This document shows positions 35,843 through 47,262 of a DNA stretch of 64,000 nt, one piece after another. The translations under genes and the position numbers were made by a program. The notes beneath the pieces are model-generated. The model was not told the origin of the DNA. It did not search any database and was given only the letters and a program-made list of their open reading frames with translations. This DNA comes from Sisyra terminalis. Its lineage: Eukaryota > Arthropoda > Insecta > Neuroptera > Sisyridae. Each line of letters begins with the position of its first letter. Positions within the stretch are counted from its first letter, which is position 1. The DNA lies in the NCBI GenBank assembly GCA_958496175.1, contig OY292277.1, forward strand, positions 48,619,050 to 48,683,049, given 5' to 3'.

Positions 35843-36197
35843 AATAATTAATAATGTTCTTGGGAACTTGGACTCAAATTATAAGACGTTAAATTTTCAA
35901 ATTATTTCAACGTTTCGTTGGTATTTATTTCCAACTTCTTCAGGAGAACTAAAACATAATAACAATGCATGTTGTTCAAAGCCAAATTACACAAATAAAT
36001 TGATTTTCGCTGTTCAGTATAAAACTAAGATAACAGTGTTATTTGTGTAATTTGGCTTTGAACAACATGCATTGTTATTATGTTTTAATTCTCCTGAAGA
36101 AGTTGGAAATAAATACCAACGAAACGTTGAACTAATTTGAAAATTTAATGTCTTATTATTTGAGTTTAAGCTCCCAAGAACATTATTAATTATTAAT
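35843..36197. repeat. Palindromic repeat with hammerhead-like hairpins (second family)
   Basis: The arms at about 35843-35998 and 36040-36197 are inverted copies of about 155 bases with few differences, around a loop of about 40 bases. Landmarks are 'taattaataatgttcttggg', 'caacgtttcgttggtattta', 'aacttcttcaggag', 'ataacaatgcatgttgttca' and 'agccaaattacacaaat'. Each arm contains a CTGAAGA ... GAAACGTT hairpin analogous to the palindromes at 4539, 42431 and 49881, although the surrounding sequence is different. It is non-coding. Confidence 0.9.
36091..36131 (+). ncRNA. Hammerhead-like motif, CTGAAGA version
   Basis: CTGAAGA (36094-36100) is followed by one A, then GTTGG (36102-36106) pairing with CCAAC (36116-36120) around a nine-base loop, then GAAAC and GTT. 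Stem I is weak (two pairs), so self-cleavage is doubtful. The opposite arm carries the same motif on the minus strand. Confidence 0.25.
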
Positions 36198-36289
36198 AAA
36201 TATTAAGTAAAATATGCAAATATAGGTAAATCGCAGTACTTTTGCAAAATCACAAAGCCGAATATTTACTGGTGTCATTTCATCAATAA

Positions 36290-36770
36290 ACAACTGGTGA
36301 TTTTTCTCAAAAAATCATGTTTTCCGATTTAGAATTCGGTGGTTATGTTAATAATTTAATTTACCGTATCTGAAATGAGGAAAATTCAGGAATTATTCAT
36401 GAGAAATTTATGCATTCTGAACGAGTTCCTGTGTGGTGAACATCATGGTCAAGTGGTGAAATTGGACCTTATTTCTTTGAAAATGTTGTTGGTGAAGCTG
36501 TACCTGTTATTAATGATCGATATCATCGGATACCACTTGATTTTTTGTGGCCTGAATTAATAAATATTGATCTAAAAGACATTTGGTTTCAATAGGATGC
36601 CGCTACACCTCATTTTGCCAATGAACAATCACTTAATTACGTGTAAAATATCCTGAATTTTTTATCAGTAGAAATGGTGATTTTATTAGGCCACTGAAAT
36701 CATCTGTTTTTTTACTTGTTGGATTATTTTTTTTTCGAATCCTACGTAAAAAGCCAGGTTAATAAAAAAA
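36290..36770 (+). pseudogene. Tc1/mariner-superfamily transposase relic
   Basis: In one main frame the sequence reads 'FSDLEFGGYVNNLIYRI', a stop, 'NEENSGIIHEKFMHSERV', 'VGEAVPVINDRYHRI', 'PLDFLWPELINIDLKDIW' and, after a stop, 'DAATPHFANEQSLNYV' (36310-36640). 'FQ-stop-DAATPHF' corresponds to the Phe-Gln-Gln-Asp-Gly-Ala-Thr-xx-His core, which contains the second catalytic Asp, preserved here. 'ISRNGD' follows near 36667 and then the reading fades. Only the C-terminal two thirds of the catalytic domain survive and no terminal repeats were found. It abuts a palindrome upstream and a LINE relic downstream. Confidence 0.75.
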
Positions 36771-36789
36771 ATCCACAGTCGATTCAATT

Positions 36790-38350
36790 TATTTGTATCA
36801 ATGGTTTTTAAATAATCCCTGAATTTGCATATTTTCGTGTTTTTCGCATAGTTCCTTATGTTGTACGCTTTGTTTTTTGATTATGTCTTTTATAAAAGTC
36901 ACATTTAGGTCATTATGTAATGTTTGGTTGCTAATATACCAAGGTACTTTTTCTATGGATCCTTTGACTATCGATTGTGGTCTTTCAATGATATTGGTAT
37001 TTGATACTTTATCGCATCCCCAAAGTTCCAGCCCATACGTCTGAATTGGCTTTATCCAGTGGCGTAGCTAGGTAACCAAGGGCCTTGGGGCAAATTAAAA
37101 AATGGGACCCCACTGCTATGTAAACTGATTAGGTTTTATCAAATAAAAATATGAAATATACAAATATCTTAAAAATGTAAAGCTACTTAAGCTCTTTTTT
37201 GTGCACTTCAGGGAAGGTAATAAAAATATTAAACAGTACCAACATAAATTACAATTAATACTTGGTGTAGGTTTGGCTAATAAAACGAAATAGAGAAGAT
37301 TCAAGGGTTTATTATATAAAGTTCAGGCCTACCAACTGACTAAATAACAATTATATTTACAATTTTTTTCTTAGCTTTAGTTTTCGCAAAAGTATCAATG
37401 ACTTCGATTAAATCCAGGCTTGATGCGGTTTTGTTTTCAATTGGTATTAGCGATAAATATCGGAGTCAAGTTTGGCCCATATTATTTCTTAAATAATTTT
37501 TTATTATTTTTAATTTGCTAAATGAGCTTTCAGCTGCTGCAGAAGTGACAGGAATTGTAAAGAATAATAACATTGCTGTAAATATTTCCGTTAGGTCGCA
37601 TTCTAGCACTCCATATTTGCTCATTATTTCCTTACATAATTGGTGAACTTCCAACTGAATTTCCAAAAGTTCAGTTTGATCAAGATTTCTGGTGAGGGTT
37701 TGAGGGCCCCCTGAGCTTGAGGGCCCTGGGGAACTGCCCCGCCTAGCCCCTAGGTAGCTACGCCATTGGCTTTATCATTGTTTTGTATAACTTTGATTTG
37801 AATTCTGTTGGAAGACCAAATTGTTTTCTTAAAAGCTATTTTTTAAAATTTTAGCATCTACTTTGTAGGGTTTCCATGTAAGTTTTTTGACCAAAGTTAT
37901 GCCCAAATATTTTATATTTTTCTTTTATGGAACAGGGATGTTAATTATTTGAATTCCGGGTGCTATTTTTTGTTGTTGTGGTGAAAAAAATTGAGGTTGG
38001 CTTTTGAGGATTGACATTGATTTTCCAGTTTTGGAGTTATTTTTTTAAGTGGTGTATGTAAAACTAAAGTTTATATGCCACTTCGTTTGGATTTTTGTCC
38101 ATGGCAGAAATTGCAATATCGTCTGCAAATGTAGCAATTAGTTATTGTATTTTTGCTACTGGAAGGTTTGATGCAGAATATTTCTTACAATATTTCCTTT
38201 AGGAATTCCAGATTTTATGGGAAGTATTGTGAAAGTGTTGGCTTGAAATTTTACCTGGAAGAATCTTTTTTGGAGGTATGGAATGTTTATATGTGGGTTT
38301 CAATAGATCAGCAGTCGGGGAACCAGGGTAAATCAATTTTGAAGTAATTA
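36790..38350 (-). pseudogene. Jockey-type LINE ORF2 (reverse transcriptase) relic
   Basis: Read on the minus strand, it shows 'KSGIPQGN'-like wording near 38200. 'ATFADDIAISAMDKNPNEV' follows, with the catalytic Phe-Ala-Asp-Asp at 38129-38118. Next are 'WKINVNPQKPTSIFF' (near 38000) and 'KYKIFGHNF'. The C-terminal stretch is 'SKLYKTMIKPIQTYGLELWG' at about 37800 continuing past the insertion to 37010, then 'KGSIEKVPWYISNQTLHNDL' (36980-36910). These are the palm, thumb and post-RT motifs of Jockey-clade ORF2 in the right order. The catalytic pair is intact, but stops and shifts abound. A 712-bp hAT derivative (37057-37768) splits the reading frame exactly inside 'MIKPI'. Confidence 0.85.
37057..37768 (-). 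mobile_element. hAT deletion derivative with 8-bp target duplication
   Basis: The ends are cagtggcgtagctaggtaac (37057) and, inverted, caatggcgtagctacctagg (from 37768), typical hAT termini. The octamer gctttatc flanks both sides (37049-37056 and 37769-37776). On the minus strand 37666-37466 encodes the C-terminal dimerisation domain only: 'IFTAMLLFFTIPVTSAAAES' followed by 'SFSKLKIIKNYLRNNMGQT'. The catalytic domain is missing, so the copy could have moved only with a helper transposase. It is inserted in the Jockey relic. Confidence 0.92.
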
Positions 38351-40585
38351 TATCAAACATGAAGCAACATCATTTTTCCAAAACCTATACTACAAATATA
38401 TAAAAATAAATTAATTCAATAAATAATATATGTTTATTTAAAACTTACATTGATTGATTACTTTTCTGAATGAAAGGGGAGGGGGTGATATCAACTTACG
38501 CAAATTTTTTTTGTGGTAATGATTAAAAAAGTTCTCCGACTGCTGCAATAGATGAACTGTGACGTCACAGAAGACTAATAAGTCCATCTACCGTTTTCGG
38601 ATTGACACATGCTTATTAAAATCAAAACTTTTTTCTGCCAAAATATATTTTTTTCTTAATTAAAAATTAGTTTTTTTTACTTTAATATATTCTTTTCCAT
38701 AGAAAAATATCAAACCTTGAACATAAAGATTTATTTCCGATCAATCGATTTTTCCCGATTTTATATGACAACTATATTTGTCGTGTGTAACATTTTAACA
38801 ATACTAATAAAAGACAAATTATATTTAGTCAAGAACTATATCAAATATGTACCAGCATCACTTAATGTCTATTAGAAGAAAAAGGAAATATCCCCCGAAA
38901 TTCAACTAAACTTCTCATCAAGCTCTGTAATTATAACTACATTCATTCCAACTGGAAGCTTTTCACACATTACAATTATAAGCTCTTATGACTAAAACGC
39001 GTTTGTTTTTTGAGCTTGTTCCATCCAATATGAAATGAACGAGCTTCAAAAGGAAGTCCGCCATTCTGGTGATATTTACATCCGCTTTTACGTTTGAATC
39101 ATATTTGTCTATTCTCCAGGGGCAGATTGTATAATAACGTGAGAAAAATAATAAAATTTATTTGTGTTTGCAATACAAAACATAATTGCTTCGCAAAAAA
39201 AAAATTAAATAAATAATCATAAACATACAATATGTGCCTACAATGAACGATTTTTTTTTCATTTATTAAATACAATGTAATTAAATAGGCTTTCTAATAG
39301 ATAGGAAAAAATAAAATAAAAGTATATAGTTGCTTTTGATGTGATTTATTTAGAATAAATTATGAAAATTCTGAAAAAAAATTATCATAAAATAAATACG
39401 CTTTAAAGTGGATATATAGAGTTATATAAGAAAATGTTATTTTTCACACGATTTAATCTTTGCTTTGGGCATAATTTAAATTCATAAAACTTGTGTCAAT
39501 CTTATTATGCTTCATTTCATTCTGTTTTTATGATATAAATTATTTTTTTCAACAGTTTTTTTTTTTGTTAAAATGAAGAAAAAATCCACCCAAATTGTTT
39601 TTCTTCTAAGACCAATGACCATTTCAATATTGACTTTTAAAAGCCAGTAACTTTCGTTAGCTAATTATGTCAGTGGGTAATGAAAAAGAACAATAAATTT
39701 TCTCACTCATAAAGCATTTGCATGGAAAAAAGCTAGACTAAAGCAATTACCAATATTCCCCTCCTTTAAAAAGAAAAACTAAAACTGTAGATAAAGCTTT
39801 TGTTCTTTGGCATTTAAAATAACCATTCTTCTTCAAACTAAAAAAAATAATAATAAAAATAAGAGCAAAATTTTTCCTGAAATTAGCACAAATCGATTCA
39901 TTTTTATTTACTTGTCAAATGGCAAATAATGCTGTCTCGTTTCAAGCGAGCTTGAACAAATTGAAGGGGGAGCTTTTCAAAAAGGCAAATTTGTAGCGGG
40001 GAAATTCTTGCGTAACACAAAAGCTCGGGAAAAAAAACCTGGTCGAGCGAAAAATTCTAATAAACCATGTGACGTGGAAATTCTTTATTTGATTTAATTG
40101 TTTTCTTTTGGGCTCTGCGTACCTATATCTATATATATATATAGTTAAGTTAAGAACGGAACAAAGACAAGAATAAATTTAATCAGGTGAGTATTTTATA
40201 TTTTCTTGCATTTTTATTATTAAAATTTTTAAATTATATTACATTTCCGATTTCCGGAAACATTACAAACGTTCAAATAAGTAAATTTAATAAAAGTTTC
40301 TTTAATTTCTTTCTCTCAATGATATAAAGACGAGTAAGTTTCACATTGGGTTTACATGATAGGTCTAATGTTAAATATTAGCATGGTTTGTGCAGGGTAC
40401 GAATTACGGTTCGAAGAATTTTTAGTCTTTTGAAACCTTCTTTTAGTTGAAATCAGAAATAAATTGCCAGGATTCGATTCCAGTTGAAAACGCTGGCATT
40501 TTCTAAGAAATAAATGAAATTTACTGGAAAGATGATAGAAAGGAAGATTTTCAACCAAAAAGTGCTATTTCAGAATATTGCACAA
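38351..40585. other. Non-coding AT-rich DNA
   Basis: No gene is supported. About 39890-40090 is somewhat less AT-rich ('caagcgagcttgaacaaatt', 'gtagcggggaaattcttgcg') with no recognised content. 'ggaagtccgccattctggtg' near 39051 resembles a short repeat common in insects, but I cannot delimit it. Confidence 0.45.
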
Positions 40586-42095
40586 GTATTCCATCATGTA
40601 TGGCATCCAAAGCTGTTCTAAAAATCTCATATAATTCCTCTAAACTTAATACTTTCTTCCCTTAGGTTTTGCTTTTCTAACAGATGTGTAAGGGTGAGGT
40701 GCAACAACGAAATCTTTCCACTAATACCAATTCAAGGTGTTATATTGGAACCAGTATTTAATTGTATTAACATCGCATATATTCCTACACATCCCACACC
40801 ATATTGACAACCTATCCTGATGATATTGTAATCCACTTCTCCAATCTCAACTCCTTTTAAGGTATCGACAATTTGTAATAGAACCTTGATGTTTCGAAAG
40901 TCTGAACCCAAAAATGGAAAATAGTTTTCAATCATGTGGGGCATCCAAAGCTTTTCTATAATCTCATAAAGTTCTTCTCAACTTAATACTTTCTTATCCT
41001 TAAATTTCACCTTTTCAACAAATGTTTAAGATTGAAGTGCAACAATGAAATCTTTCCACTAATACCAATTCAGGCTAGTGTCGCTTAAGGTAGCATATTG
41101 GAACCAGCATTTAATTGTATTTATACTACAGATATTCGACAGATATTTATACCATATATCCCACACTAGGTTGATTTTTTTTTTTACTTTTTTTGGTCCC
41201 ATCGTGAAATTTTGTTGAAAATATCAAAAAAAAAAATCTCTGAAAGTTTGAGCCCTTAATATTAATTTTAAGTCCTCGACCAAGACGTGTAAAGATTTCC
41301 CATTGAAAATACACGGAAACTCTGATTTTTTATTTTTAAATTTCTATATCTCAGCGGCATTTCATGGGATCGCTTTTACCGAAGATGGTTTTTTCTCAGA
41401 ATTAAACGCTCTACAAAAGTGCCCATTGCGACACAGTCGTAACTCACACCGGTGAGGTAGTACGGGCCACTGAACCTGATTTTTCCATAAAATTCGCGTT
41501 TTTTTTTGCATTTATCTCGTAAATAACAAGAGCTACGGAAAACTTATAAATGAAAAACTTGTAGAGAATTTGATTTCCTACAAAAAAGTTCTTGTAGATC
41601 AAATCGTGAAGATCAATATTAAACGAGATATTAAGCCTTGAATTTTATGGAAAAATCAGGTTCAGTGGCCCGTACTACCTCACCGGTGTGAGTTACGACT
41701 TTGTCGCAATGGGCACTTGTAGAGCGTTTAATTCTGAGAAAAACCCATCTTCGGTAAAAGCGATCCCATGAAATGCCGCTGAGATATAGAAATTTAAAAA
41801 TAAAAAATCAGAGTTTCCGTGTATTTTCAATGGGAAACCTTTACACGGCTTGGTCGAGGACTTAAAATTAATATTAAGGCCTCAAACTTTCAGAGAAGTT
41901 TTTTTTTGGTATTTCCAAAAAAATTTCACGATGGGACCAAAAAAAATCACCCTAATCCCACATCATATTGATAATCTACCCTGATGATATAGTAATCCTG
42001 TTCTCCGATCCCAACTCTTTTCAAGGTACCAACAATTGGTAATAGAACCTTGATAGTCTGGAGCAAAAACTGGAAAATAAAATTATCAAAGAAAA
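40586..42095 (-). repeat. Tandem duplication of a protein-like segment, second copy split by a foldback
   Basis: Two units of about 340 bases lie at 40586-40930 and 40931-41165 plus 41955-42095. Both have 'catccaaagc', 'cttaatactttctt', 'gaaatctttccactaatacc', 'tattggaaccag', 'tcccacaccatattga', 'ctgatgatat' and 'aatagaaccttgat'. On the minus strand the units share peptide wording: 'IKVLLQIVDTLKGVEIGEVD' with 'YNIIRIGCQYGVG' in one, 'IKVLLPIVGTLKRVGIGEQD' with 'YYIIRVDYQYDVG' in the other. 'WKDF.VA' and 'EELYEI' also recur. This suggests a duplicated exon or gene fragment now broken by stops. I do not recognise the family. The open piece at 40732-40944 is part of it. Confidence 0.6.
41166..41954. 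mobile_element. Foldback element, family B, complete
   Basis: The ends taggttgatttttttttttac (shown from 41167) and, inverted, tagggtgattttttttggtc (from 41954) close arms of about 330 bases. Landmarks are 'ggtcccatcgtgaaatttt', 'aagtcctcgaccaag', 'tgtattttcaatggga', 'gtagagcgtttaattctgag' and 'acctcaccggtgtgagttac'. The octamer atcccaca occurs on both sides (41158-41165 and 41955-41962). The subterminal block 'gtttgagcccttaatatt' is at 41246-41263, about 80 nt from the end, as in families A, C and D. The neighbouring tandem unit provides the empty site. Confidence 0.92.
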
Positions 42096-42430
42096 GTATG
42101 TAAATTTAAAATTTACCATCAATAAAAAAATATGCGCCCTATATGGGTTCTAATTTGATAGTCATTTCACTGGGAATCCGTACAATAGATTGAAAATATA
42201 GGAACTTATCAGACGTTATGGATTTTTACGTAGACAAATCGAACCCAATTAACAATTACTATACCTAGTTAACTAATTTTATATTAAATAATATTAAGAT
42301 GTATTTAGATGTATGGACCAAAACTGTGGGGCTTCGCTATACCTTCCAATATATAACGAATCCAATCCTTTCAATCCAAACTTCTCTTAAGAATTATCAG
42401 CACTTTTTATTATAGATGGTAAAAATTTTT
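42096..42430. other. Non-coding DNA
   Basis: No gene or element recognised between the duplicated segment and the next repeat. Confidence 0.35.
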
Positions 42431-42582
42431 ATTGAATTTAAATTAAAAATAATTTAATTTTGTGAATCAAGAAGCCTGAGGAAGTTACGATTAGTAACGA
42501 AACGTAGGTAATTGAATAATACAAATATTAAATAAAATATAAAAAACAAAAAGATCTTAAATAACCTGAATTTTCTTCTTAC
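42431..42582 (+). repeat. Single arm of the hammerhead-like palindrome family
   Basis: This matches the right arm of the palindrome at 4745-4870, including 'ttgaatttaaatt', 'gaatcaagaagcctgaggaa' and 'gtaacgaaacgtaggtaatt', and ends in 'gatcttaaataacctgaatt'. The core reads CTGAGGA (42476-42482), stem GTTAC/GTAAC (42484-42488 and 42494-42498), GAAA (42499-42502) and CGTA. No inverted partner is present. Confidence 0.8.
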
Positions 42583-42989
42583 TTTTTATTATGTTAAAAA
42601 TTAAATTATTCTAAGAGACTTCAATATTTCTCAAGTAGCCAAATTTCTCATCCCATCTCTTCCTATAAATCCCCAAAAGTGCAAATATTATCATTACTAC
42701 AACCCCCCAAAAACCCCCCACTTCACGTGGATGAACTTGAAAAATACTTTTCGCACTTTTGGATCCAACTTTGGATCCACTTTTCTGAACGTTTTCTTAT
42801 ATCAGTGACTAAATAATTAGATTTTCGTAATTAATTAATTCCAACTTAACAACTTTGTCACAAAAAACCGTTTCTTTCATAAACCTTTACGAATGATTTT
42901 CCGTTGATTGGCAAAAATATTTTGGAAAACTCAAACTTTAAAGTTTTGTTCACTAATCGATATATGATAGCAAAAGCATAGGGGGAAAA

Positions 42990-44670
42990 TAAAGAAGTAT
43001 ATTTCAAAAAATGCCAGAATATAAATGGTCCAAAAGTGAGTCCCGGGGAATAAAAAAGATAAAGACCAATTCTAAGATGAAAAAATTAGATTATTTAAGC
43101 GAAGGAAGATAAGATTTAAGAGATGGGAATTGGAGCATAAAAGAACTGTAAGGGGTAAAAATGGTGAAAAAGAAGAGTTGAAGAAAAAGATTAATTGTTG
43201 AAAATTTAATTTTTCTGCAAATATTGTAATTGCCCTTAGTTTAGGTCTTCAATCATTGGTTGATTATAATCTAAATTTTACGACAATTGTTGAAATCTGG
43301 AATAACTTTGGATTATGTCGGAATATTTAAATTTCTTTCGAGTATGAAATCTTTTTTAAAGGTATTTTTTGGAGAAAATATCTAACAATTAGAATCTTAA
43401 GATTTTTCAATATTTTCAATCATTGAAGAACTACGAAAATCAAGTTTTCTTCCATTCAAAGAGCTAAAGAAAAAATCAACAAAACATAAATGAATACAAA
43501 CCTTTATCCAAAAATTTATACAAAAATTTATCACATAATTCCCAAATATTTCAAGGGAAAAAATAAAAAAGTATTTTTTCAAAGAAGGCAGAATATAAAT
43601 GGTCCAAAAGTGAGTCCCCGGGGAAAAAATAAAGATAAAGACCAGTCCTAAGATGAAAAATCTACATCAGATAAGCGAAGGAAGATAAGATTTAAGAGAT
43701 GGGAATTGGAGCTTAAAAGAATTGTAAGGGGTAAAAATGGCGAAGAAGAAGAGTTGAAGAAAAAGATTGATTGTTGAAAAATAAATCCTCCAGCAAAGAT
43801 TGTAATTGCCTTAAATTAAGTTCTTCAATCATTAGTTGATTATATTCTAGATTTTACGATAATTGTTGAAATCTAGAACAACTTTGGATTCTATTGAAAT
43901 ATTTTAACTTCTTTTGGGTGTGAAATTATTGTGAAATGTATTGTTTGGAAAAAATATCTAACAATTAGAATCAAAAGATTCTTCAATATTTTCAATCATA
44001 GAAAAACTACGAAAACCAAGTTTTTTTTCCATTCACAGAGCTGAAGAAAAAATCTACAATACATAGATGAATACAAACAATTTATCAAATAAATTTGTCA
44101 AATATTTCTAGGGAAAAAATAAAACAGTATTTTTTCAAAAAATCCCAGATTATAAGTGGTCCAAAAGTGAGTCCCCGGGGAAAAAATAAAATAAAGATAA
44201 AGACCAGGTCTAAGATGAAAAATCTACATCAGATAAGCGAAGGAAGATAAGATTTAAGAGATGGGAATTGGAGCATAAAAGAACTGTAAGGGGTAAAAAT
44301 GGCGAAGAAGAAGAGTTGAAGAAAAAGATTAATGGTTGAAAAATTAATTTTTCTGCAAATATTGTAATTGCCCCAAGTTTAGGTCTTCAATCATTGGTTG
44401 ATTATAATCTAAATTTTACGACAATTGTTGAAATCTAGAACAACTTTGGATTCTGTTGGAATATTTTAATTTCTTTCGGGAATGAAATCTTCTTAAAGGT
44501 ATTTTTGGAGAAAATATCTAACAATCATAATCTTAAGATTCTTCAATATTTTTAATCATAGAAGAACTACGAAAATCAAGTTTTCCTCCATTCAAAGAGT
44601 AGAAAAAAACATCTATAAAACATAGATGAATACAAACAATTTATCACATAATTCCCAAATATTTCTCTGT
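42990..44670. repeat. Tandem array, three units of about 557-574 bp
   Basis: The anchor 'ggtccaaaagtgagtcc' occurs at 43027, 43601 and 44158. Each unit then contains 'aaagataaagacca', 'agcgaaggaagataagattt', 'aagagatgggaattggagc', 'gtaaggggtaaaaatggcga', 'ttgttgaaatct' and 'gaaaaactacgaaaa'-like wording, and ends before 'ttatcacataattcccaaat'. Units differ by a few percent and by small indels. Short open frames in the array (43397-43582, 44576-44764) are homologous parts of the unit and not genes. It is possibly a minor satellite. Confidence 0.92.
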
Positions 44671-46608
44671 TAAAAAAATCCATCAAAATATTCCCATTTA
44701 TTCCAGCAAAGGTGGATGTATTTTTTGCACATGGCAACGAAAAATTTGCATCAAACTTTTTCACTGCGTTAAATTAATATTTATTTGTGTTATAAGGCGA
44801 ATATTTCCATATCGCGAAAGTAATGTTTCCCATAACTCACATACACTTGGCGAATACAAATGGGCGAATATTAATGCAAGGGAAACAGAAATGTGCCTCA
44901 TTCGGAATACAGAATTTTCTTTTATTTCCATTTGGTGTGCCAATTAGGTACATAATATAGCTCCTGCAAAATCTTAATATTCGTAAAATCATTTCGCAAT
45001 AAGGGCAACATTTCAAATCTGGCATTCCATCGGTGTATGCATGATGGTGAAAAGCACATCCAAAGGCGGAAAATGAAACGAAGAAAAACGGTCTTAACAA
45101 AAATTTTTTGAGTACCTATAAATATGTTCTTTTTTATGTAACGATAATTAAAATTATAAATTGGGAGACATAAAAGGAAAGCTGGAAAATCATTCAAGTG
45201 TAATTTATTCATAAGATTTGACATACATGTTTCAAAAAAGCAATTTCCGCTTATGTAACTGGCATTTGTAAGGTATAAAAATTTAACTAGGAAATAAAAT
45301 GTTTTTTTTTTTTAAAAAAAATATCCAAAAACTACCAATTGAATTTAGTTGCAACTTTTATTTAATTTATCTAAAGCAAATGACTTTTTTTTATATTCAA
45401 TATTTAGAAAAAAAAATCCTTGTTATTTTGTAGTATTGTTTCAATATGGATAATATCTTTATTCAATAGTATCTCAAACAATTTTATTAAAATTATGAAT
45501 GATTTTCACAACAACGAAAAACGTATTGAATTCCAATGGATTTGCACAAAGAAAAATGGATAAAAGCTCGTTTGAATATCATTCGATTGGTGACTATATA
45601 AAAGAAGAAAGGAGAAACTTGAATAGGCTTTCGTTTGCCATCGCTCCCCTTTTCCCAGATTTTCAATTAATTAATATATTCAATTAAATATGAATCACAT
45701 TTTCATACAAAACCATTTATATATTCCAACCTATTTTGTTAAAAATGAATTAATACAATGGAACTTATTAATAGACTTGTTTGATATCAAACTTATTTTT
45801 GCCCTAATTATTATTTGTCGAAGCAGACAATGGGGAGAACTCATAATTTGTAATTTTCTTTGTGGAAATTGGAACAGTTTTCTTTACTGTCACGTATTTT
45901 TTAATATGGTGCCACTCAGGCAAAGTTGTAGGTACCAAAACAATGCATAAATGCTTAAAATGCACAATTAGCACTTGTGCATTTCCGAATGCATAAACTA
46001 TGCCAACCGAAAACCGCAACCAACTCGAGTTACTTTGTCATGGTACAAATGCAAATAGTATACAACAAAATGGTGTATCATGTTGCTTCTTAAGTTTTGC
46101 GATGCATATTGAAATAATTTGCAAATTGCATCCAAATGAATTATCAGATGCATTTCGTTTTTTTTTTGCCCCCCTCTGGCAAAAAGCAAAGACGTAACCA
46201 TATGGTTTCGCAAAACATAAACAGAAGCCAACCGTGCTTTTTCGCAATAATAATATTCATCAGAAACAACGTTTTATGGATGGAAGATTATTCATAAAAA
46301 CCGGATGAAAGTTTTCGTACGTTGTTCTTGGAAAAGCGATGCAAGTGAACACAGTAAAGCGATGGTTTTCGCAAGAAAATTTTCCAGGGAATATCTTAAA
46401 ATTTGTATGCTTAACACTGAAATGAAATTTGAAGTTGTTGGCAAATTTTCAAATTTATTAATTTTTCTTTTTTGATGACTTCAGTATATAAAATTTTATT
46501 GGTTCATTTCTGTATAAGTTCTTAAACTTTTTTTACATGAAATTAGAAGTTGAAGTGCCAGAGCAATAGCTCTTTCATTCCTACAAAATAAAATTTGAAA
46601 TTAATATC
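44671..46608. other. Low-repeat, less AT-rich non-coding island
   Basis: About 44690-45240 and 45490-46400 lack recognisable repeats and are less AT-rich than the surroundings. Many overlapping open frames occur on both strands, all short, with none recognisable. I do not call a gene, but single-copy conserved sequence or a missed small exon is possible here. Confidence 0.4.
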
Positions 46609-47262
46609 AAAGGGTCTAGCAGGATCCACATTGGCTCCCAAATAGGAACCTAGGTCGAAACTTTTGTTAAAATATCGGCTTGATATACAAACACATTTTA
46701 TATACTTTTCGCGACCAAATTCCTCTTTGATCTTGAAATATCGGCAAAAATGTCCCCCCTCATGGCTATTTTCCAAAGTTATATATCTCAAAAACTAATT
46801 AAGCTAGTGAAGTGAAACCAACGCGAGGCTTTAGATTATTTTACAGAGTATATCATATATTTTTTTGAAATTTTTAGGAAAGAAAATTATACAAAAAAAA
46901 TTCCAAAAAACAAATGAAATAATTTTTTTTGTGTGTTCTCTGAAAATGACAATCACGGAAAAAAAAAATTTTATGCTTCTACATGAGCACTATAACTCAT
47001 AAAAATTGCGTCAAAAAATAGTTGGTGCAACAACTTGAAAAAAAATGAAATGTGATTTACGCCTAATAGTATACTTCGGTTTTAATTTTTTTCGAAGTGT
47101 TTCACCAACTTTTTTTTCCCAAAACTTCAATAAAAAGTAGGCCACATATAGGAGCAAAACATATATTATTTACATAATTTTAAGTCTAAGGGAACATAAA
47201 AAAAAAATTATCCTCACTATTATAATTTATTACAACTGGAATACTATGCGTCTCCAATTATG
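46609..47262 (+). mobile_element. Foldback family G, copy 2 (truncated)
   Basis: It starts aaagggtctagcaggatcca (46609) and follows the left arm of 29002-30269. After 'cataaaaaaaaaatta' it jumps to the sequence found past the centre of copy 1 ('attataatttattacaactg', 'gaatactatgcgtctccaat'), showing an internal deletion, and stops at about 47262 where an E-like fragment begins. The minus-strand open frame 46543-46791 lies within it and is not a gene. Confidence 0.85.

Noticed and set aside
40468..40484. tRNA-like B-box word (ggattcgattcc)
   Set aside because: The surrounding bases do not form acceptor, D or anticodon stems.
42990..44670. Small open frames inside the three-unit array
   Set aside because: They recur because the unit recurs; stops differ between units and there is no coding signature.
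44761..45224. Several overlapping minus-strand frames of 60-100 codons
   Set aside because: They are mutually overlapping in different frames with no domain, so at most one could be real and none is supported.
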